From Symbiodinium natans (lineage: Eukaryota > Sar > Dinophyceae > Suessiales > Symbiodiniaceae), in NCBI GenBank assembly GCA_905221605.1, contig CAJNDS010000109.1, forward strand, positions 125,001-189,000: a DNA stretch of 64,000 bases, in the 5' to 3' direction. The notes under the pieces were generated by a model. It did not search any database, was not told where the DNA came from, and was given only the letters and a program-made list of their open reading frames with translations. Shown here one piece after another: positions 44,086-54,650 of this stretch (positions are counted from its first letter, which is position 1; every line of letters begins with the position of its first letter). A program made the translations under genes and the position numbers.

Positions 44086-44472
44086 AGCATAGCATATGGT
44101 ATCTCACGGTGGCTTTGCTAGGCACTTCGAATCAAGTGGCTGCAGAACGACTCTGTCGCCAAGGCACAACGCACTCGCCGCAGTTCGCGAGTCTTCGGGT
44201 CCTGGTGACAAGGTTCGGGCAGTATTATGCAGTATTCCAGCGCTCTTCGTCTGAGCTTTCAGGCTTGCTAAAGTTTCCTCTCTGCGATGCTTCTGCTAGG
44301 CTCCAGATGTGCTGACCTCCTAACCTACCATGTGGTCTGGGTGTGTGACGCACAACTTGTTTTTGCCAAGATCTCCAGCTAATGTGGCTCCACCGTTGCC
44401 TTGGGCAGCGCATGTTCGGGTTGTATGCAGAAGCTACCCGATCGGCAAGCTTTGGCCGGCCGACCCCCTGCT

Positions 44473-44900
44473 CTAAGACGGAAGCGGCACCACACTGTTT
44501 AACAGAGCGGTGCTAATAGCCTCTTTGCTCAGGTTCCACTGCCCCTGACAGTGCAATGCTCTCACGATTAAGAACTCCTTGTCATACCGATATTCGCGCA
44601 ACACTTGTCTTTTTGGTATCGTCAGAACCGGTCTATCCTCATCGCCCCTGAAATCCCCTGAAGTTGCCGGGCACCTGCGTGGCCTCCCTGTCACTGTAAA
44701 GAATATCCCTTGTACCAGGCGCGCGTCTTTTGCAGAAGTCCGCGCAGCCTCAGCTCACTGCATCGAAGCCGACACCTGCACACGAATTGCAAGGCAAGCA
44801 TTGCGAGCTCATGCTGTTCTCCTGTGCTCACCATGGTTTCCATGTTATGACCACAAGCTGCCACAGGCTGCCACAGGCCTGCAGCGGCAAAGGCTGCTGT
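44473..44900 (-). CDS. Two coding exons, probably 3' part of ankyrin gene II
   Basis: About 44790-44703 reads CRLRCSELRLRGLLQKTRAW then YKGYSLQ. About 44670-44473 reads GDEDRPVLTIPKRQVLREYR then YDKEFLIVRALHCQGQWNLS and ends with a stop at 44473. Both are strongly protein-like, with acceptors GTGTGCAG|G and ATTTCAG|G. Function unknown. Confidence 0.42.
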
Positions 44901-44904
44901 CATG

Positions 44905-46146
44905 GCCCCACCACGAAGGCGGACCTGAGTCTATGACCGTCCAAGACTCGAAGATGGAACGACACGAGCACCCCGTTAGTCCGCGAGTATCTCTCCATCC
45001 GAGATCCCACGCCTTGCTGAGAAGCTCCAGCCGCCTCTCCAACGGCTCTTTCTCCCAGGCTCCGTGTTTCAGCAACAAACCTGAGGACTCAACGGTGCTG
45101 TGGCCATGAGGCGTTCGAGGGGTCAGGCGCATGCGGTTGGATGATGCAAGCTGCTTTCCGTCTTCATCGGAGCAACTGGCTTCGCCGGAACGGTAGCTTG
45201 CCACTGCCAGCGCCAGGGCCGTCGAGCCGCCATGTCCGGCCAAAGCTGCAGGCTGCAATGTGGCGATGTCGATGCCACGGACGAGGAGTGCTGGAGACAA
45301 GGCAAAGCACATCAAATGCACGAATCATGGCACGTCCGTGTTCGGCTCTCAACCAGTGGTCTAGTGAACATTTCTGCCACCTGACCCATCCTGAAACTCT
45401 AAGCGAGAGCAAGCGGACGTGGCAGATTCCGACCTTCCAAAACATCCGCGTAGCCGTGCAAAACCGTCCAGAAGAGAGCTGCTCGAGCACCGCGTGCCAA
45501 AGCCTGCAACCAACATACTTGAACGCACAATGCAGCGTACACTGCAGCGCTGTGCCTCTCCAAGGCATTGCGCATCTGCCAACTCGATCAGCTTTAGTGC
45601 CACGGAAGGCTGTTGGCAGCAGACAGCCCAGTCGATGCCTGGGATGTACATGCATATGTCATCTCAGCATCACACGGCTCGAGCTGCGACGTTCATATAT
45701 GAATTCAGTACACACAGACCCCATCACTGTCCCTGCGCTTGCGACACGTTACGACAACGGTCCATCAGATGCAGGGTCATTGGCAGATTAGTTTATTCAG
45801 TCAGATTCTTCCGCTCCGATGCCTGATTGTAGCTTTGGTCACTTGGCTCCAATTTTCTGCGAGCCGTGCATTCAAGGCGCAGTTGCCAACCTCGCCGTAT
45901 CCCAAGTTGAAGCTCAAATCCAGCTGCGCACCACGCCTTGAAAGGATTTGAAAGCCACGGTCCTCCTTGAAACGATTGTCAACATCCAAGCCTCAAACCT
46001 TACTGAATGCCTTGCAAAATCTTGTAAATCTGCAGTCGTCAATAATCGAGAACAGGCCACTGCGCCAACGAGGCCACGGCGGCAAGGTCGCCCTTCCGCA
46101 CGGCCTTGACGAGCTCGCCGTGTAGCTCCAGTCGTTCACGTCGGAC
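44905..46146 (-). CDS. Ankyrin-repeat gene II
   Basis: Exons in order: 46146-46061 (GELVKAVRKGDLAAVASLA, a typical first ankyrin helix pair, ending CA|GTGGCC), about 45640-45570 (IDWAVCCQQPSVALKLIELA), about 45290-45177 (ALLVRGIDIATLQPAALAGH then STALALAVASYRSGEA) and 45080 down to about 44905 (GLLLKHGAWEKEPLERRLEL then SKAWDLGWRD). Removing the 96-nt GT-AG intron 45176-45081 puts STALALAV and LLLKHGA at exactly the consensus ankyrin spacing; unspliced, the frame stays open, so a 32-residue loop insertion is the alternative. Ankyrin proteins act as binding scaffolds; the partner is unknown. It is related to ankyrin gene I next door. Confidence 0.65.
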
Positions 46147-46149
46147 CTT

Positions 46150-46900
46150 GCATGGGCGAAGAGAAGCTGCAGAGAAACCCCCCAATGACCCCCAATGTCC
46201 CTCCAATGTCCCCTGGATCCAGCAACTCTTGGGAGCCTCTTCGACAGTGGCGGGAGGTCCCCAAGTCGGTCGCTCGACTTGAGGAAGTTTGCCAGCAGCG
46301 GTGGGCCTGGCGAGTGGCGACAAAATGCGGCGGACGGTCCCGTGGTCCGCGGTCTTCCGGCTGGATGCCGATGTCCCAGCTGCGTCAAGCATCCAAACTA
46401 AACCCATTCGGATGCTTGCCGCGCTTGCCTGGGCCGGGAGGCCGTGCCTACCAAGTCTACGATGCCGGAGAGCGTGAAGTCACGATCAGCCTTCGGCACA
46501 TGAGACAAGAAAGAGAAAGCAGCAGCGCAGCAGGCCTTCCACATCCACAAGTCGTCCAGTAACTCTGTGAACTCTGCCCCTTTGGGCCTTGCACGGTGCT
46601 TCGGACAGTACCTGAAGCACCTGCAACACGAGACATCGGCAAGCCAAGCCTTTGTACACTCACAAAAGTCGGACCTCCTGATACCCAGGCAGCTGACGGT
46701 CCAGAATATTCTCTGTGTAGTCGGCTGAAACTCCTGGAGGACGGCAAAGGCCGGCAAAGGCAGGCACAGGCAGGCACAGGCAGGCCAAGCTGGCATTCCA
46801 GTTTCCGGAATGAGCATGTTCCAGCTCCTGCTGCCGCGATCACACTTTGCATTCTGTGGGCCTCACAAACGTCTCGCTGCAGTCCCACAAAACAGGACAA
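46150..46900. other. Between the two ankyrin genes: no secure exon
   Basis: A 139-codon minus-strand frame at 46398-46817 is Cys/Pro-rich (built partly from a GGCAGGCACA repeat at 46745-46790) and has no domain. A piece near 46500 (VPKADRDFTLSGIVDLVG) reads like protein. Confidence 0.35.
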
Positions 46901-46962
46901 CACACTTTGCAGCAAGCATGCTGCAAGCATGCGGCAAGCATGCTGGCAACGTCTCTCTCGGC

Positions 46963-47258
46963 CTGGGCGAGTGTGAGCACCTCACGCTTGTGAGGCTCCG
47001 GTTGCCACGCGCCATGCTCCAGCAGCAGGGAGGCTACCTCCTGCGCAGAGCGATGCAGCGGTGGCATGGCACGATGAAGAACATATGAAGAATGGTGAAA
47101 TGCATGGTGCAAATGGTGGAGAGCAGTGAGACGTGCGTTGTGCCACCACCTCGGGCCTCCTCCCCAGCCCTGACGGCCACGTGCAAAGCAGTTTGTCCGT
47201 AGATGTTCTGTTGCGCGACATCCGCTCCACGCTCTAGGAGCATCTGGAGCAGAGTCGC
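46963..47258 (-). CDS. Ankyrin-repeat gene I, C-terminal repeats (GC-AG intron)
   Basis: Exon 47258-47157 reads ATLLQMLLERGADV then AQQNIYGQTALHVAVRAGEE. Exon 47040-46963 reads EVASLLLEHGAWQPEPHKRE then VLTLAQ. Joined, they give TALHVAVRAGEEEVASLLLE followed by HGA, an exact ankyrin repeat. The intron 47156-47041 (116 nt) starts GCCCGAGG and ends CTGCGCAG; using any GT nearby breaks the repeat. The next donor, GCCCAG|GCCGAG at 46962, is also GC. Probable 5' exon at 49.5 kb. A scaffold-type protein of unknown partner. Confidence 0.78.
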
Positions 47259-47488
47259 CTGGCCTGCACAGTGCGGCCTTTGACTGACGTTCGACGTTCC
47301 GAAGTAAAACTCCAGAGCCCCCAAGAAACACACGTGAAACAGGAGAGCCTCGCAGAGAGGCAACGACAACTGCCTGTTGGCTGCGTCGGGCCATCTGCAC
47401 AACCTGCGTTGAAAAAGCGCAAGACAGCCCGAAAGAGTCTCGGGATCCCGAGTTTAGAGCATCAGAAGATGAAGACGCATCAAAAACA

Positions 47489-47553
47489 AACACACACACA
47501 CACACACACAGAGAGACACGCACACAGAGACACACACACACACACACACACAC
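47489..47553. repeat. (CA)n microsatellite
   Basis: ACACAC runs interrupted by AGAGAGACACG and AGAG. Intronic to the proposed ankyrin gene I. Confidence 0.95.
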
Positions 47554-48339
47554 GTCTACATCTTCCCGGGATCACAAGAGTCACAACAAGCTTTCTCACA
47601 CAAGCTCCCCGTGAGCCGGCAGGCTGGCAGTCAATGCACAAAAGCAAGTTGCAAAGGAGCTTCTGCTTTGTCTGGGTGTGCTCTCGCCTCTCTCCGTCAA
47701 GAACTTGGCATATGTTGAGTCACATCACAAGTCTGAACCATCTGCCATGAGCCGGCAGGCCGGCAGTCTGACAAGGCAGAGGCCCCTGCTCACAATCTGC
47801 AAGTTGCCGCAACTTAGCCTGCTCTCAGGCTCCAAGTGTCTTAAACCCACAACATCTCTTTTTTTCGCTGTTCACCAAGCATTTCTGATCGTTCACAGGC
47901 CCCCCACCCCACCCACCATTTGCAACCAATGCGCCGAGTGTTCTATTGGATTCCAAGGTCTTGCTCGGGAAGCGAAGGGGCTGTGCTTGTGAGAAAAATG
48001 GCTTTGGTTGGGTTGGCGGTGGCTGGGCCGAGCTAACTTTGTATGTAACTAGTTGCTGAACGATACGAATTGTTACTTCTGTATGCATGCTTCCTTCCTG
48101 CGTTAGTTCAGATCTTGTCTGCATGTTTTCGTTCGCTATTTGTTCCTTGTGGTCCTCCTTTCTTGCTGTCATTCTCTCGCACTTCTCTTTCTGGCTGCAC
48201 GTCTTTCTTCGTTCCTTGCCTTCGCCTGTCCATCTCAAATTTCTGTACTTTGCTTAGGACTAGAGCTCTTCAAGTTTTGCTCTTGATGCTTCTGCAATAC
48301 CCTTTTGAGCTCTCTCCCCAACTCCCCCCCCAGAAGGCT

Positions 48340-48347
48340 GCAAACCC

Positions 48348-48380
<33 letters not shown>
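48340..48380. repeat. (GA)n microsatellite
   Basis: About 16 GA units followed by an A-rich stretch, within the proposed ankyrin gene I span. Confidence 0.93.
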
Positions 48381-48382
<2 letters not shown>

Positions 48383-48499
48383 ATAAAAATAAACAAAGGG
48401 CACTTCAAAACAGGGGGGGGCCCACCACTTGCCCACCACTCGCCCAGCATACATCCGGCACCAGGGCCCAAGGGCCCCCCAAGGCCCCCCCCCCCCCTG

Positions 48500-48592
48500 C
48501 CGCCCTGAGGCCGGCGCCTGCAGGCAGCTCCGCTCCTCGTCGCGGCTGAAGACCATGTGGCCGTCGGTCAGCTCCAGGAGGTACATGGCCTC
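48500..48592 (-). CDS. GC3-rich coding exon, unidentified
   Basis: The minus strand after GAGAGCCAG|GAGG reads AMYLLELTDGHMVFSRDEER then SCLQAPASGRQ. Nearly every codon ends in C or G, as in confident exons of this window. It runs into a G/C homopolymer (48487-48497). It lies between the 49.5 and 47.2 kb ankyrin exons and may be part of the same gene or of an inserted one. Confidence 0.5.
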
Positions 48593-48699
48593 CTGGCTCT
48601 CTTTACCCTTTTTTTGGGGTCTAACTTTATCCATGCTTCATTAGTCATGTCTTGCTGCTTGCCTTAAGGCTTGCAAAAACAATCTGCTGAGGTGAGATA

Positions 48700-48850
48700 G
48701 CCTCGGTCATGGGCAGGGAGATACGTGAAAGGATGCGATGAATCCTTGTAGCGGCCCTCCAGCACTGCCCAGTCCACTGGGTTCACCAGACTCGTCTTTG
48801 GACCCTTCGGCGTACCGTTTAGGGGCACGGAAGGCCTGCGGACGGAGCAC
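48700..48850 (-). CDS. Possible coding exon, unidentified
   Basis: Two overlapping minus frames both look like protein: SVPLNGTPKGPKTSLVNPVD then WAVLEGRYKDSSHPFTYLP, and RAPKRYAEGSKDESGEPSGL then GSAGGPLQGFIASF. Only one is likely real. No domain is recognised. Confidence 0.35.
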
Positions 48851-49450
48851 ATGTGCAGAGCTTGTGAAGACAGCAAAACACCTTATACCACAAACCAAAG
48901 TACACTGCAACATGCAGACTTGCACTGTAGTCAAAATGAAGAACAAAAGAACTACACAAGACATGCGCGAAAGGACGAGCAAGAAAAGAAAGGAGCTCTC
49001 GTCTCAGAATGGCTGTCATAGTCTGCTTTTCCAAGATGCTACACTACATCTAAAAAAAGAGATGTGCGCAAAAAGCGTCTGGGAAGAGGACCAAAGCGCG
49101 AGGCAGAGAGGCGCACCTAGCCGGCATCCTCGTGGAGTAGTAGTGTGCGGAGAGCGATGCACCTGCAGAGGCTTGGATTTGCGCCTTTTTTGAGACTTGC
49201 CTTTCGCATTCCTTGAAAGTAGAGGCCTTGGGGTTTGGGGTCTAGGGTTTCTTGGTCAGGTGACAGGTCAGCTGCAGAGATCTCGATTCAACATATTCCA
49301 CTGGCGCTCACCACTGGGGGCTTGGGTACCCTCGTCGTGCTTGGATGTCTTTGGACGCAACAGTGGTGGAGAGCTGTTTGCTTTAAGAAGAGCTTAAGGG
49401 TTTGCTTTAAGTCTTCATGGATTTGGCTGAGGGTTGGGGTTTTCGGAGGG

Positions 49451-49551
49451 CTGTACTTGTACGGCCTCGATTCAGAGCTGATCGAATTTGAACAGTGTCT
49501 CCGATCCGAATACCTTGCATGAGCTCCTGCCGCAATGCCTCAGATCGACGG
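49451..49551 (-). CDS. N-terminal ankyrin exon, probably of ankyrin gene I
   Basis: The minus-strand reading EALRQELMQGIRIGDTVQIR then SALNRGR is the first helix pair of an ankyrin domain and parallels the start of gene II (ERLELHGELVKAVRKGDLAA). This is why I treat the 49.6-46.9 kb exons as one gene and tandem paralogue of gene II. Exon edges are approximate; the acceptor is perhaps GATCTGAG|G. Confidence 0.55.
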
Positions 49552-50126
49552 CAACTCACGAAGCATAGAACATCACGAAGCATCCAACCCGGGCTCAACC
49601 TCAGGGCCGGCAGAGGCCCCGCAGCATCCTAAGGAACTTAAGGAACTGGCTGCGTGGATCCTCAGCAGGCGTGCAGGGTCAGAAGTCTGCCTCGCCGGTG
49701 TAGCTTCGCCTGCCCAATCTTGGCTACTCAGCTCACCTATGCTCACATTAAGAATCAAAGGCCTTCCATAGAGAAGCCCTTCCGATCGTCTGGCTCATCA
49801 CCAGCGTAGTGCAGGGCAGCGTGAGTGAGCAAGGCCTTCATGCCAGATGTAGCACAGTAGAATTATCTGGAACAATCTACAATGGACATCCATTCCACAG
49901 TGTGTCGAGAATCTGAACAAGGAGTAGGCTCGCTGTTCCCGCACGTGCTTGCTGGGCTTCCAGCTTTTGCAACAATGTCGGCCAAGCCCTCCACAGGTAC
50001 GTCCACCTCTCATTGCAGCTCTATACCGATACGCTTCTTGATAGAATCTCCCAGGCTCGAAACACTGAGCCACAACGAGACAACGAGGTGGCTCTGCCAA
50101 GCGGCTTCAGCGGCTTCAGCGGTTTC

Positions 50127-50243
50127 CTGCTTGACGACGTGTCGTGCCAAGGCTGATGCGACAGTCTCCAGCTCTTCTGGACTGCGGCATGAGTCAGCCA
50201 TGTGAGTCGCAAGGGCCGTCGAGACGGCGTTGAGGTCGGCGTC
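50127..50243 (-). CDS. Helical-module exon (39 residues)
   Basis: After CTCAG|GAC the minus strand reads DADLNAVSTALATHMADSCR then SPEELETVASALARHVVKQE, and could end at AAGCAG|GAAACC (GA donor); 117 nt, phase 0 at both ends. The two halves resemble each other and the exon at 50483-50379: D-L-x-x-V-x-x-A-L-A-x-H. It reads as a pair of amphipathic helices. I do not recognise the family; HEAT- or Armadillo-like packing is a guess. Confidence 0.58.
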
Positions 50244-50378
50244 CTGAGCTCACAAAGAAGGAAGCCGGGCATGAGCCTATCAGACCAATAAAGCATAGCC
50301 TTTCACTGAATAAAGAGACTTGGAAACCTTTTCAAATTGCACCTTCTTTTTGCCACGTCAGGGAGCTGGGCTGACCAC

Positions 50379-50483
50379 CTCTGTTCCCAGGGCATGGCGC
50401 AGCATCGCCGCCGCGACGCTGTCCAAGTCGCCTGGCTCCTCGGCCGCTTGGGCCAGAGCCTGCGCCACTGCTCGCAGGTCGTC
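50379..50483 (-). CDS. Helical-module exon (35 residues)
   Basis: CCTACAG|GACGAC starts a frame reading DDLRAVAQALAQAAEEPGDL then DSVAAAMLRHALGTE, ending at ACAGAG|GTGGTC, a canonical donor. It is exactly 105 nt and phase 0, so whole modules could be added or lost without frameshift. It is homologous by eye to 50243-50127 and 50891-50817. Confidence 0.62.
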
Positions 50484-50816
50484 CTGTAGGCCAAGGCCAA
50501 GGCTTCAGGTGGCCTGTGCTGGCCTTATGGTGGCCTGTGCTGGCCTAGGGTGGCCTCAAGGCCTCTTGACACTCTACACGTTTTGCCCTTCACTTTCCCT
50601 TGACTTTCACTCCCCTCGCCTCCGCGCATGCCTCAGCGGGTGGAGCAGCTGCATCCTGACAGATTTGCTGGAGGCGTGTTGAGCCCTCTGGAACCCTACT
50701 TTGCCCCATTTGTTTTTCCCCACAAGCTTCTAGCCACCAGACTTCGTCATGTCTTGAGCCGCGCAGTATCAGAGTCAACAGCCCAACGGAATCCGACGGA
50801 GTGCAGCGCACGTCGC

Positions 50817-50891
50817 CTGCTCCAAGGCATGTGCGGCCAGCGCCCCGGCAGCCGCTTCCAGGTCATCGGGTGGAATGCAAGCGGCCATGGC
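50817..50891 (-). CDS. Helical-module exon (third copy)
   Basis: The minus-strand reading MAACIPPDDLEAAAGALAAH then ALEQ stops at GAGCAG|GCGACG, a GC donor. P-D-D-L-E-x-x-A-x-A-L-A-x-H aligns with EELETVASALARH of the exon at 50243. The upstream edge is uncertain. Confidence 0.5.
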
Positions 50892-51900
50892 AGGGCAAGG
50901 CGACAATGGCAAGCCAGGACTGAGCCCAAGCACAAGTGCAAGCATATTTGTTCTGCTTGCTGTGAGCAAGGCCACGTAAACAATGTACCTATCTCAGACA
51001 CTACACTTGTTGCCCACTTTGTAACGACTTGCAGTGATCCAATTGCCACTCGGGCTGAACAAACCTGAACATTCACAGATTTCATGAGTTACAAAAGTGT
51101 TACAAACACTCGCTGGCTCCCTGCCGAAGTCCTTCTGCAGGCCGAGGGTCCACAAGATCGCGCCCTCCACCACCTGCGTGGAGTGAGCAGGCTTTGGAGG
51201 TCAGATTTAGCCTCTTTGCAGCTACACATGAGGAACCCTTGTTGTTGCTCTTGCTCTTTTTCAGAGGAACACGTCCCTGCCTCATAGTCTGTGGCACAGG
51301 TTATGTCACTGCTCATGTCCAGGCCTTTGGGGAGTCGCTGCAGCACCCATCGGCTACAAGATGCTACGGCATGCGGTGGGGCGAGCAGCCTGCACTATTT
51401 TTCCACAGCCATACGACTGGGGAGGGGACTGTTGGGGAGTGCATGAACGATACACGTTAACATACGCGCCACAACAGCCCTTTCTGTACGAAAATGCACC
51501 TGATTGCACAGCACAGTTTGCAGTTACCCGCAAGTAGGGCGAAGACGCCGGATGTGCGATGGGCAAAGAGGCCCAAAGCAGCTTTCTGAAAGAAGCACCT
51601 CGACATGCAATGTCTCTGAACAGAGTTTAAGGTCTAGTGTTAAGGGGCGCTTGCACAGCTACCTCACTCAGAGCCCAAGATGGGGCTTTCCAAGTTAGCC
51701 CTAGCGACTCTGAAGCCACAAGACCTTCCAAAATACTTGCACATGCATCTGCTCCGACTTCAGCTCCCACTCCAACAGAATCCCCTCCGCTGTGCTCCTA
51801 GTTTCACGCCCTGCGGCCTGGCTAGAATCGGGGGAGTGACTCCTCCAGCAGACCTGCAGCAGCAGCAGCGTGGCCCGCCACAGGTGACAACATCTGAACA
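50892..51900. other. No gene recognised
   Basis: Short frames on both strands. One minus piece at about 51270-51200 (EKEQEQQQGFLMCSCKEAKS) is Gln/Glu-rich through a TTGTTGCTCTTGCTC triplet stretch. Confidence 0.4.
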
Positions 51901-51913
51901 TCAAAATGGCCAC

Positions 51914-52045
51914 CTGGTGTAGGAAAACAGCCGCCACGGCATCCTGCAGCTGCACGGCACCTGTCATCTGCCGGAGCAAAGACCCCATCATCCAATGATC
52001 CAATGCATGAAGCAACGCCGCGCGGCCGTGTCGCATCAAGCGCGC
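51914..52045 (-). CDS. Ankyrin-like coding exon(s)
   Basis: The minus-strand reading RHGRAALLHALDHWMMGSLL then RQMTGAVQLQDAVAAVFLHQ ends at CACCAG|GTGGCC. HGRAALLHALDH resembles the GxTALLHA start of an ankyrin repeat and DAVAAVFLHQ its second helix, with extra residues between. An internal intron at ACAG|GTGCCG is possible. Moderate similarity only. Confidence 0.4.
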
Positions 52046-52275
52046 GTGTGCCTTCAGGGAAGCATGGACCAGCATGGAACATTCCGAAACAACGCAACGA
52101 TGACATGGCTGAGGCTCACGCTCGGGACAGTCGAATGAGGCTTTCGAGCGTGCGTGCTGTCACAACCTGGCTTGAAGATTCCGAGAGTCGACCATGCTCA
52201 ATCGAGGTGCTGTGACAAAACAGTGCCCACCTCCCCGAGACCTCCCATACCAGGTCCTGGTTCCGAATGGAGGGC

Positions 52276-52422
52276 TTAGTCTTGCTTGGTCTTGAGGGCG
52301 GCTGCAAGGATTTTGGACTGTGCCATGGCCGTGTGCCATGGCCCCATGCCACTCAGTGCCGGATCGTGCGCGCCTCGCAGCCGTTGGTAGTACGCCTCCA
52401 GGAGATGGCGAGCGCCATCTTC
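52276..52422 (-). CDS. C-terminal coding exon, unidentified
   Basis: After GCCACAG|GAAGATGG the minus strand reads EDGARHLLEAYYQRLRGAHD then PALSGMGPWHTAMAQSKILA and ALKTKQD before a TAA at 52278-52276. It is helical, and codon use is like that of other exons. CCATGGCC repeats at 52324-52346 do not disturb the frame. Function unknown. Confidence 0.45.
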   Translation of the reverse strand, partial: EDGARHLLEAYYQRLRGAHDPALSGMGPWHTAMAQSKILAAALKTKQD

Positions 52423-52588
52423 CTGTGGCACGTGTCAGGAGACACCGCAACAGCGCCACAACAAGAAACTGCTCGTCCCCGTCCGGCGAATCCCGAAGCA
52501 CACTTTCTTGAGACGCGATGAGAAAGTCCTTACGCAGAGTCGAGAGAGATGACAGAAGGGTGTTTTAGAAAGTCCTCTATCCTATGCA

Positions 52589-52852
52589 GTGTCCTTCAAG
52601 GTCTGGAACTGCAGAGCCTTGCGGTCATCCATATCAGCACCTGCACGCAGCGACCTACTGGAGCTCGGACTTTGGCTTGAAGGTACGATGAGCATTCATG
52701 AGAACCCTCCTTCCATGGGGCGAATGTGTTCAGAGAACTGGCTTTCTCCGCAGGGACTAGCGGAGACTACTGGGAGACAGAAGCGACAACATGCAAGCTC
52801 TCTCGGCCTGCTTGGCACCCATGATGTTGCTTTGGTGGTTCACGAAGAATAA
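52589..52852 (+). CDS. 87-codon plus-strand ORF, unidentified
   Basis: Reads MSFKVWNCRALRSSISAPAR then LLELGLWLEGTMSIHENPPS, while the minus strand is full of stops here. No domain or splice support. The following 52860-53060 is AT-rich with nothing recognised. Confidence 0.22.
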   Translation: MSFKVWNCRALRSSISAPARSDLLELGLWLEGTMSIHENPPSMGRMCSENWLSPQGLAETTGRQKRQHASSLGLLGTHDVALVVHEE

Positions 52853-53109
52853 TATGCTTCTCTTTGTCAAGCACATTTGTCAGTTATTCACAACGATCAT
52901 TTGTCGCAACTTGATCACATGTACTTCACTTGTGTAACTCTGGATAGAGTTCGATTTCATAGTCACGCTTCTTAATTTAGCTCTTGGCTTCAAGCTTTCA
53001 AGATTCTCACCGTGTAAACCCAACAACACATGTGTTCTTGCTGGTTTCTTTGCCTATATGAAGCTCATACGACCGCTTCCGAGACAAGTGATGTGTACTT
53101 AGTATGCTT

Positions 53110-53265
53110 AGGTTCAGGTTTCCGAAAGCCGTGAAAGCCAGACACTTGCAATGCTTGCCAGTTGTGTTGCCTTGATGCAGCTGTCATTACTTGCGCCTTC
53201 TGAGGCTCGCAAGATGGCATTGGCCACATCCTCATCGTCAGTGCCTTCGCGCGGATGCGATAGGG
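53110..53265 (-). CDS. Possible coding exon, unidentified
   Basis: The minus-strand reading EGTDDEDVANAILRASEGAS then NDSCIKATQLASIAS, after an acceptor such as TCTTGCAG|AGACG, is acidic and helical. An overlapping minus frame is Arg-rich. Another candidate follows at 53640-53540 (VVAAQSWADAQGTTLGQVLR). Confidence 0.33.
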
Positions 53266-53659
53266 GCGCTTGGGACGTCTCTGCAAGAGACGGCAATGGC
53301 TTCTCTGCCCTTCAGACGTCACAAATTCGGCTTTCAACCAAAACAGTCATGACTTCCGCGTGGCACCTCGACTTCTCAGGCCGAGGATCAGGTCGAAGCG
53401 GCTGAGCAGCGGCGCAGCGAGCCCGGTAAGCTGCCAAGAAATACTCTGGCACAACTGCACTCAGACTGTAGTACTGCAGTTAGGCTGCACTCAGACACTG
53501 CGCTGGAAAGAGGAGCGACCATGGACCGATTGAGCACCCATTGAGCAACCGCAGCACCTGCCCCAACGTCGTTCCTTGGGCGTCTGCCCAGCTCTGCGCC
53601 GCAACAACGCTGCAGCGGGCCCTGCGCTTGCAGCAACTTGCAAGAAACCAGCATCTCCC

Positions 53660-54340
53660 TCCCCCGTCCCCTCGTCCCCTCCCCTTCTCCCCCTTCCCAC
53701 TCCTACGAGTCTCCTTCGAGGCCCAGGGGTTCAAAAAGCTTGAAAAGGGGCCTCAGGCGACAAGTAAGCCCAGGCTTGGCAACGGAGATTGTCTGCTGCT
53801 CCATGGCCTCGACAAAGAGGGACAAGCTAAAAAGGAAACTTTCTCGTATACCAAGTTACTAAATCATTCTGAGAACCCTTCAGCAAGCTGATTGACACAT
53901 GGATTTGCACCCTTTCTCCTGCTTGCCCAGGCCCGGTTAGGCGACTCGCACAGGTTGTTGCTGCGCTACAGGCAAGCCTCCTCCACTTTTGCTGGAGTTC
54001 AGCAAAAGCGCTACTCCGTGCCGTTTTGACACATGGGTGAATGGCGAGTCTCGCTGACATCCAAGCTTTCAAGCTGCTTTGGACAGCTTCTCCTGCCTCC
54101 AAGTTCCTTCAACGTAGCTTCTACAACACACCCTTGAGCCCCCCCCATGTCGCTGCACGACGATGTCGGTGAGTTCTGTCTTCCAGGGTTTTGAAAGCCT
54201 TTAGACGATCTGCGAGCGAGCAGCTAAGTCCACACCGGAGGCTACTCGTATGTACATCATCATGCACAAAAGATTTCTTGTAGAAAGCAATGAAAACCGA
54301 CGTGGAACTAGGCATGACCAAGCTCCCGGGGCTGTTTGAC
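53660..54340. other. Weak minus-strand candidates only
   Basis: Readings such as SSAFAELQQKWRRLACSAAT (about 54015-53950) and LADRLKAFKTLEDRTHRHRR (about 54215-54150) are helical-looking but have no domain or secure splice sites. Confidence 0.35.
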
Positions 54341-54579
54341 GATTGCTTTTTCTCATTCTAGAGTGTGAGCCGACGGCTCCTCCATAGTGCTACTTGTAGT
54401 TCGGGAATATCCTGGCCTCCTGTCCAAGTTGCCTGAGCCTTTACGCGTCGAACAGCTTCTTGGGCTCATCCCATCCTGCCCACAATAGGGCATTGGGCGA
54501 CACGGATAAAGCCGGAGAACGAACGGCCTAGCCAGTCGAACTTGATGCAGCGCTGCCGTGGTGCCTTGCAACACGCATT

Positions 54580-54650
54580 GGACACATGGCTCCACATGGC
54601 ACTCCACATGGCTCCACATGGCTCCACATGGCTCAACACGGCTCACCACT
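54580..54650. repeat. ~10-11 bp tandem repeat (CCACATGGCT)n
   Basis: Six copies of CACATGGCTC with variants (CACATGGCACTC, AACACGGCTC). In reverse it gives Val-Glu-Pro-Cys and similar repeats. Probably non-coding. Confidence 0.85.
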
